Below are positions 59,246 through 64,000 of a DNA stretch of 64,000 nt, piece after piece. Position numbers and translations under genes: made by a program. The notes below the pieces were generated by a model, which had not been told where the DNA came from, did no database searches, and worked only from the letters and a program-made list of their open reading frames with translations. Position 1 is the stretch's first letter. Every line of letters starts with the position of its first letter. This DNA comes from Paracentrotus lividus (taxonomy: Eukaryota; Echinodermata; Echinoidea; Camarodonta; Echinidae), in the NCBI GenBank assembly GCA_940671915.1, contig CALNVZ010002974.1:22225754-22289753 (forward strand), given 5' to 3'.

Positions 59246-60250
59246 TCTGTGAAGACAGGGCTTTAGACGATCAGGTTGTTGATTTAACAGATTTGAGAGC
59301 TCAAATCCAATTAGGTTGTATAGGATTTCTAGTCCTCTACACAAAAAAGTAGTGTCTGTCTTATCGAAATCGTCTCATAAATATGAAAGAAGGCCAAAGC
59401 TGTTTTACAAGAAACCAGTCTACAAGTAAACCAATAACAAGTATATATTATCTTATTAAAAATTTATAACTTATTACTTATGCCATGCTTTTCCATCAGG
59501 CCCTAAGCGCTGAAATGGAATCACCTTTTCTATCTGCTTATGCACAGTTTCACTGTTTACAATAGAATCCAGGCACAATATTCCTTTTACAAATGTAAAA
59601 ACAAAACACTCCATCTCAAGAAATTTTGGGGCGGGAAAAAAAAAATGAACATCAAGAATGAAATTAAAATATCAGGTTTCCTCTTGAAAGCATACATATT
59701 GGTTACCATGGAAATGCTACTCTTGCAGAATATCATAAAAGAGTGAACTCATAAGATAATACTCTCCACTCCCTAAAGAGGATTTCCCTACAGTCTATCA
59801 TAGCACAGCATTCTTGCAGATAAGTTATTGCTTGGAAGTTCACTTTGATTAGAAGTATTTTAGAAATAAAATAAAATCCAGAAATATACCTGTGAATTAG
59901 GTTTTAATCAAAATTTGAAAAGAAAGGATAGCAGAGTTATGACTTTTGAAAGATGTAATCAAAGACAAATGGACAATTTTGTGATGTAACAGGAGATCTC
60001 ATCTTACTTGTGCACAGAAAATTGAATAGTTTTATATTTTCTCTGGGTGAATTATTAAATTATATCTGGAATGGGTCCATGGAAATTTGAGTGCAAAACA
60101 CTCAGCTTCTCTCAAGCGATATATATCAAACAGTTGGTAATTAGTGTTTGATCAATTTAAAAAAGACAAATTAACATAAAATTCCACATTTTTAAAGTTT
60201 CCAACTAAATATGTTGAAGGGGGCAGGTAGCTCCATTTGTATCTTCATAA
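59246..60250. other. Large intron 1, no gene recognised
   Basis: AT-rich. Around 59930-60005 there are words resembling the MITE arms elsewhere (AGTTATGACTTTTGAAAG, GGAGATCTCATCT) but no clear partner arm. No exon seen. Confidence 0.5.
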
Positions 60251-60254
60251 ACCA

Positions 60255-60470
60255 CAATGGGGTGCTTGGATAATATGGCCCTCTCTTGGAAACCCAAGGA
60301 AATTAAAAGAAAGAGAGGAAGACCACCTCTAACATGGTGAAGAACAATCAACAAGGACTTGAAAGAATGAGACATCATGTGGAACGAAGTAGTTCTTATC
60401 ACCCAGGAACAACGCCACTGGTGGATCCTTGCGGATCAATGTCCACATGTGGATTGAACGAGCTCCGGTC
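60255..60470 (+). mobile_element. Decayed C-terminus of a LINE endonuclease/reverse transcriptase
   Basis: The plus-strand frame reads ALSWKPKEIKRKRGRPPLTW, stop, RTINKDLKE, stop, DIMWNEVVLITQEQRHWWIL, ADQCPHVD, stop. The GKRKRGRP-x-x-TW-x-RT...LKE...W spacing is characteristic of the extreme C-terminus of a widespread class of non-LTR retrotransposon ORF2 proteins. Three in-frame stops show that the copy is dead. It lies about 260 bp from neurabin exon 1 and on the opposite strand. Confidence 0.8.
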
Positions 60471-60726
60471 TAGAGTAAGGATTTTGCACACTCCAATTTT
60501 GTTTAGGTTATGCCAGTCAAAATTGTTTCAGGGTGGGGGGACCATGTTTTCCCCTTTGGTCGTCCAATATTTCAGTTTTCATTACTTCATGGGGGAGGCA
60601 AAGGATCAGAATTGCAGATTTTAGGTACTTTCTGAAAAACAAAATAATGTGGGGTTTGGGCCTGCTTGTCCACCCTCCTAATATTAGCCCCTTAGGGATA
60701 CTCCATTGATATATTTATGATCTTAC

Positions 60727-60831
60727 CTGACTTGTCCTTTGGTATTCTTAAGAACCATGGCTGCGTAAGATTGACTGACACCAACAAGACTCTTTCCATC
60801 CACTTCAATGATTTGATCATTCACTTTGATC
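60727..60831 (-). CDS. PPP1R9A-like: Neurabin exon 1 (visible): C-terminal half of PDZ domain
   Basis: Thirty-four full codons between acceptor TTGTTGTGCAG and donor GTAAGA, taking two bases from an upstream exon outside the window and leaving AG to complete arginine in exon 2. The translation is [20 protein letters not shown] then [14 protein letters not shown]. The pattern (R)IKVND-x-I-x-EVDG-x-SLVGV-x-QS-x-AA-x-VL-x-NT-x-G-x-V is the PDZ segment of neurabin/spinophilin, covering the strand that ends in VDG, the helix that lines the peptide groove ([10 protein letters not shown]) and the next strand. The carboxylate-binding loop and first strands must lie in the preceding exon. In this family the PDZ acts together with the adjacent PP1 docking site. 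Confidence 0.97.
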
Positions 60832-61179
60832 CTGCACAACAAATCAGAAAGTTGAAATTTTTGAAAAACTCAAGTGATTCATGTCATTATCTACAAAACA
60901 AGAAACAAGCTCTCAAAAACAAACAAAAACCACTCAAAATCAACAATAAAATAATCTTATAGAAATGAAATACATTCAACTGTCAAATTTGAAGTTGATA
61001 TCTTGAGTGGGTCTTGAGATATGCAACCTGAAACATGATGCTTCCTGTACCACCTTTGGAGGAAGAGGTATAATAATATGTGGATACTTTTTACTGACAT
61101 ATTCTTCTCCCCTTCATTGGAAGTATTCCAGAAGAACTTGAAGGCTGTGTTATTCTATCAATAATTATGATTTTCATTA
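60832..61179 (-). other. Intron upstream of the visible PDZ exon
   Basis: AT-rich, no repeat or exon identified. The previous neurabin exon is not found anywhere up to base 64000. Confidence 0.6.
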
Positions 61180-61388
61180 TAAAGGGGAATCCAACCCAAG
61201 GAGGGAATCAACCTTACAGGAAAGAGGAAAATGAGAGGAGCAATCTAAAGAAAGTTTCATCAAAATTGGTTATAAAATAAGAGAGTTATGGAAGTTTGAA
61301 AAGTCTACTTGTTCCTTCTATGGGATCCTCAAATTGGCATCATCGGCTTCAAAATGGCCGATCTTATGGATAACTCTCCATTCATTTT

Positions 61389-63059
61389 CAGGGCCGTCGC
61401 CAGGGGGGTGCAGAGGGTGCGAACGCACCCCCTTCAGAACAACAAAAAAAAAAAAAACAAAAAAAAAAAAAAAAAAGAAGGAAAAGAGAAGAAAGAGAGA
61501 GGAAAAAGAGGATGCGAAGAGGAGCAAAAAATATATTTGGTCGTGCCAGGGGAGGGTTGCGGGGATGCGGGGGGTACAATCATTCCGCTTGTTTCGAACA
61601 CCGGCACCTATGAAGACTAACCGCGGCACTAAATTCGAAATGTGATAGAGTATAAAGTTGTAGTATTTTGCTCTCCCGCTCCTTCTTTGGACATCATATC
61701 CCTGCAGCACCCGACCATATCTCCCAATTACGTAATTTTTCTCTCGCTTCGCCCTCGAAACTTTTCTCTATAAGGATTAGGCCTACTCTTCTTTTAGATA
61801 AGAAGAAATTGCATTATTTTTATTTTTCCCAAGCGCGCTTCTCCTATGGTTGCCTAATTCTATTACAAAAATTATCATCGATTTTAGGAGATGCTTTAAT
61901 AGTTAGTTGCAAAAAAAGTTTAACTGCCCTGCATTCAGGTCATTATAACAAAAAATGTTGGCATGCATGTATGCTATAAACTTTGAAAATAAAACAAACA
62001 AAAGCCAATGATTTATACTTCGTTTTCAGTTCTCTACGTAGATTTTCCGCTCGCGCTTCGCGCTCGTATGTTTACAAAAATTATCATCATATTCAGAAGG
62101 GATTGCAAACATTAAATTTATAGACTGTTAACAATGTGATTTTCATTCGCGCTTGGCGCTCGCATTTGTCAAAGGGCGGGGGTTATCAGCTCCTAAAGAA
62201 TTTAAAAAGAAGTAAGGGCAAAATATGTGTGAAATACAATGCCTTCATGTTGTTATATAGCAAATTTGCGGCCGCGCTTCGCGCAGGCAACAAAAAAATA
62301 AGACATTAATAAACAAAATATTCTTTCTTCAAATAGGTATAATTATTTGAAAGCTTTTGCCCCGCTTCGTGTTGGTATGCTTAAAAAGGAATTATCATTT
62401 CCCGAAAGGGACTACATCATTTATATTGAACATCTTAAATAGGATTTAATTCGCTTGCGCTCTCGCATTTTGTTAAAGGGCGGTGATTATCAGCTCGTGG
62501 GGGACTTTTTAAAAAAAGTCATATAAGGCAAAATTTCCGGCTCGCGCTTCGCGCTCGCAAGCCAAATAGAAACAATGATCAACATAATACACTGACTTCA
62601 TCACGTTCGTTCAGAAATGATATACAGACATTTATTTTAGAACATTATAAACAGACCTGTTAATTAAGAAGTATGTCGCACAAAATGTGTAAAAATACAA
62701 TGCCTTCATGTGGTATAAGGCAAATTTTCGGCTCGCGCTTCGCGCTCGCAAACAAGGCACAAAACAATGGTTAAACGAAATTCTTTTTCTTCAAAGTCGA
62801 TATACAGAAAAGCTCTCCTCTCGGGCTTCGCGCTCACATGTTTAGGCCTACATCAAAAAGAATTACTTTTTTTCATTGCGTAAAACAAAAAATCTCTATG
62901 GTGTATAAGAGGTGCCGTGAGACACCCCCTCCTATACCCCCCCCCCCCCCCCCCCCCCGCTCGCTCGCTAGGCTCACGCGGTCCTGGTCGCTTCGCCCCC
63001 TAAAATGGATATTGACTCCGAAACGCACCTCCCCTAGAAAAAAGCTGATGACGGCCCTG
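61389..63059. mobile_element. 1.67 kb element with CAGGGCCGTC ends, nested
   Basis: Ends are CAGGGCCGTC on the left and GACGGCCCTG on the right, flanked by the 5-bp direct repeat ATTTT (61384-61388 and 63060-63064). The interior has an A-rich stretch (61443-61477), a C run (62937-62958) and at least seven copies of a GCTCGCGCTTCGCGCTCGC motif spaced 80-190 bp apart. No transposase or other long protein is recognised, so it is probably non-autonomous. Confidence 0.9.
62044..62845. repeat. Interspersed GCTCGCGCTTCGCGCTCGC palindrome copies
   Basis: Copies at about 62049, 62148, 62269, 62360 (degenerate), 62452 (degenerate), 62540, 62731 and 62820, separated by AT-rich spacers that themselves recur (ATACAATGCCTTCATGTTG and TATAAGGCAAAATTT). 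The motif is a GC-rich near-palindrome in otherwise AT-rich DNA. Confidence 0.92.
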
Positions 63060-63441
63060 ATTTTGTACACAAATTTTCAGATTTTCCCCATTTTCTTTCG
63101 AAATATATCTTTCCTCCGTCTGAGCTCATCATATGTTGTGTGAAATATATTTTACCATGACATATTTTGAGCTCAGAAGTAAAGAAGACAAATTTTGAAA
63201 GAAAATGGGGGAAATCTGAAAATTTGTGTACAAAATGAATGGAGAGTTGTCCATGAGATCGGCGATTTTGAAGCCGATGATGCCAATTTGAGGATCCCCA
63301 TAGAAGGAACAATTAAACTTTTCAAACTTCCATAACTCTCTTATTTTATAACCGATTTTGATGAAACTTTTTTTAGATTTCTTCTCTCATTTTCCTCTTT
63401 CCTGTAAGGTTGATTCTCTCCATGGGTTGGATTCCCCTTTA

Positions 63442-64000
63442 ACCCGTTGAGGACTGAGCCCGAATATATTCGGGCTGAGGTCTATGGGAAATGTGTGTTA
63501 TAGCCAAGTCAGCTCGTCTCCAACAGGTTAATGTCGAACAGAGTAAAGCGCTGTGAAACTCCTCTTGAGTAAGAGCGCTATATGAATATTTAAATCGTAT
63601 CATACATTGTTTTGCTTAATATTAGAACGATTAAAAATAACACAAATCATTGTTTTAATTTACTGGAATTACTGGTATAATACCCAAAAACAATACGGTG
63701 CTTCATTGCAATTCCCTGTCAGAATAAAACTAGGATTATCTGAACAAAAGAGGGAGCAATACAAGACCTTGGGATGGTCTGACCCTCGGAGCTAGTATTT
63801 CATCAAGTTGATATAAAGGCAACTATTGATTAAACCTGAGGCTATATAAATCCTATCCTAATGGTATCTCATTATATTGTCAATCACAATGTCCTTCAGA
63901 TCTTATTCCCTGATTTATTTTCTACATCTTTCCAACTTTCATGCCAGGCCTTGTGTGAGACTTAAAATCCAATTTTCAACTCAAAGAAACATAATGTGTG
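63442..64000. other. End of window, foldback and SINE-like fragment
   Basis: Starts with a short foldback (AACCCGTTGAGGACTGAGCC to CTCCAACAGGTTA, with the stem GCCCGAATATATTCGGGC). A fragment follows, AAAGCGCTGTGAAACTCC...AGAGCGCTATATGAATATT, resembling the 3' end of many invertebrate SINEs. From 63600 on nothing is recognised; the missing first half of the PDZ is not here. Confidence 0.5.

Larger units (their letters stand above)
6..60831 (-). other. PPP1R9A-like: Neurabin/spinophilin-type scaffold gene, partial (15 exons)
   Basis: Span of a spliced minus-strand gene. Fifteen exons were placed by eye using GT donors, AG acceptors and codon phase; every neighbouring pair is in phase and together they give 2388 coding bases with no stop. 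Domain order is PDZ (second half), coiled coil, long acidic and serine-rich linker, SAM (first part). Family knowledge: neurabins bind F-actin and protein phosphatase 1, organise dendritic spines and synapses, and the PDZ sits just after the PP1 docking motif; neurabin-I and invertebrate neurabins end in SAM, spinophilin does not. The PP1 docking motif, actin-binding region, promoter, start codon, stop codon and UTRs are outside the window. Introns range from about 0.5 to 20.1 kb. Confidence 0.93.
61180..63441. mobile_element. Foldback MITE (AAAGGGGAATCC ends) split by a larger insertion
   Basis: The left end TAAAGGGGAATCCAACCC and right end GGGTTGGATTCCCCTTTA are inverted repeats flanked by TA. 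The left arm (to 61388) pairs with 63178-63441, e.g. CTTCTATGGGATCCTCAAAT against ATTTGAGGATCCCCATAGAA. The right arm's half from 63060 onward continues the interrupted left arm. About 590 bp without the insertion. Confidence 0.93.

Noticed and set aside
61309-61710. Lysine-rich or phenylalanine-rich proteins on both strands
   Set aside because: Frames run across an A-rich stretch inside the nested CAGGGCCGTC element; no domain or start context.
63607-63795. Plus-strand frame near the window end as a retrotransposon tail or the missing PDZ exon
   Set aside because: No recognisable motif, wrong strand for neurabin, and no splice sites in the expected phase.

Overview
Eukaryotic, AT-rich, intron-dense DNA, most likely from an echinoderm and probably a sea urchin. 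That assignment is an inference from the protein-level signal plus many short foldback repeats of the kind common in urchin genomes; no sequence search was run. There are no prokaryotic operons, rRNA genes or CRISPR arrays. Most open frames in the window are chance frames inside repeats.

One gene dominates. On the minus strand, from 60831 down to 6, I reconstruct 15 consecutive exons of a neurabin/spinophilin-type scaffold (PPP1R9 family). All 14 internal junctions have GT/AG sites and matching reading-frame phase, giving about 795 codons in one open frame. In protein order they encode the C-terminal half of a PDZ domain (60831-60727), a post-PDZ segment with a proline-rich tail (40627-40456), a coiled-coil segment over three exons (39445-29698), a long acidic, serine- and proline-rich linker over ten exons (24264-847), and the first part of a SAM domain (172-6). 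The 5' part of the gene (actin-binding region, PP1-docking motif, first half of the PDZ domain) lies beyond base 64000 and the end of the SAM domain lies before base 1. The PDZ, coiled-coil, SAM order matches neurabin-I and the invertebrate neurabins rather than vertebrate spinophilin, which lacks SAM.

The introns are packed with mobile DNA. I see at least eight families of palindromic MITE-like elements, several with two to four copies here; tRNA-derived SINE-like sequences, some arranged as foldbacks; two decayed 3' ends of non-LTR retrotransposons; and many tandem arrays. Four places show element-in-element nesting. In the clearest one (61180-63441) a 1.67 kb element with terminal inverted repeats and a 5-bp target duplication sits in one arm of an older foldback element, and the other arm still carries the unoccupied site.

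The first intron of the visible part is about 20.1 kb (40628-60726). It holds two minus-strand exon-like open segments (49641-49412 and 47640-47429) that are phase-incompatible with neurabin and may belong to a nested, unidentified membrane-protein gene. Remaining long intronic stretches are described as such where I could recognise nothing.
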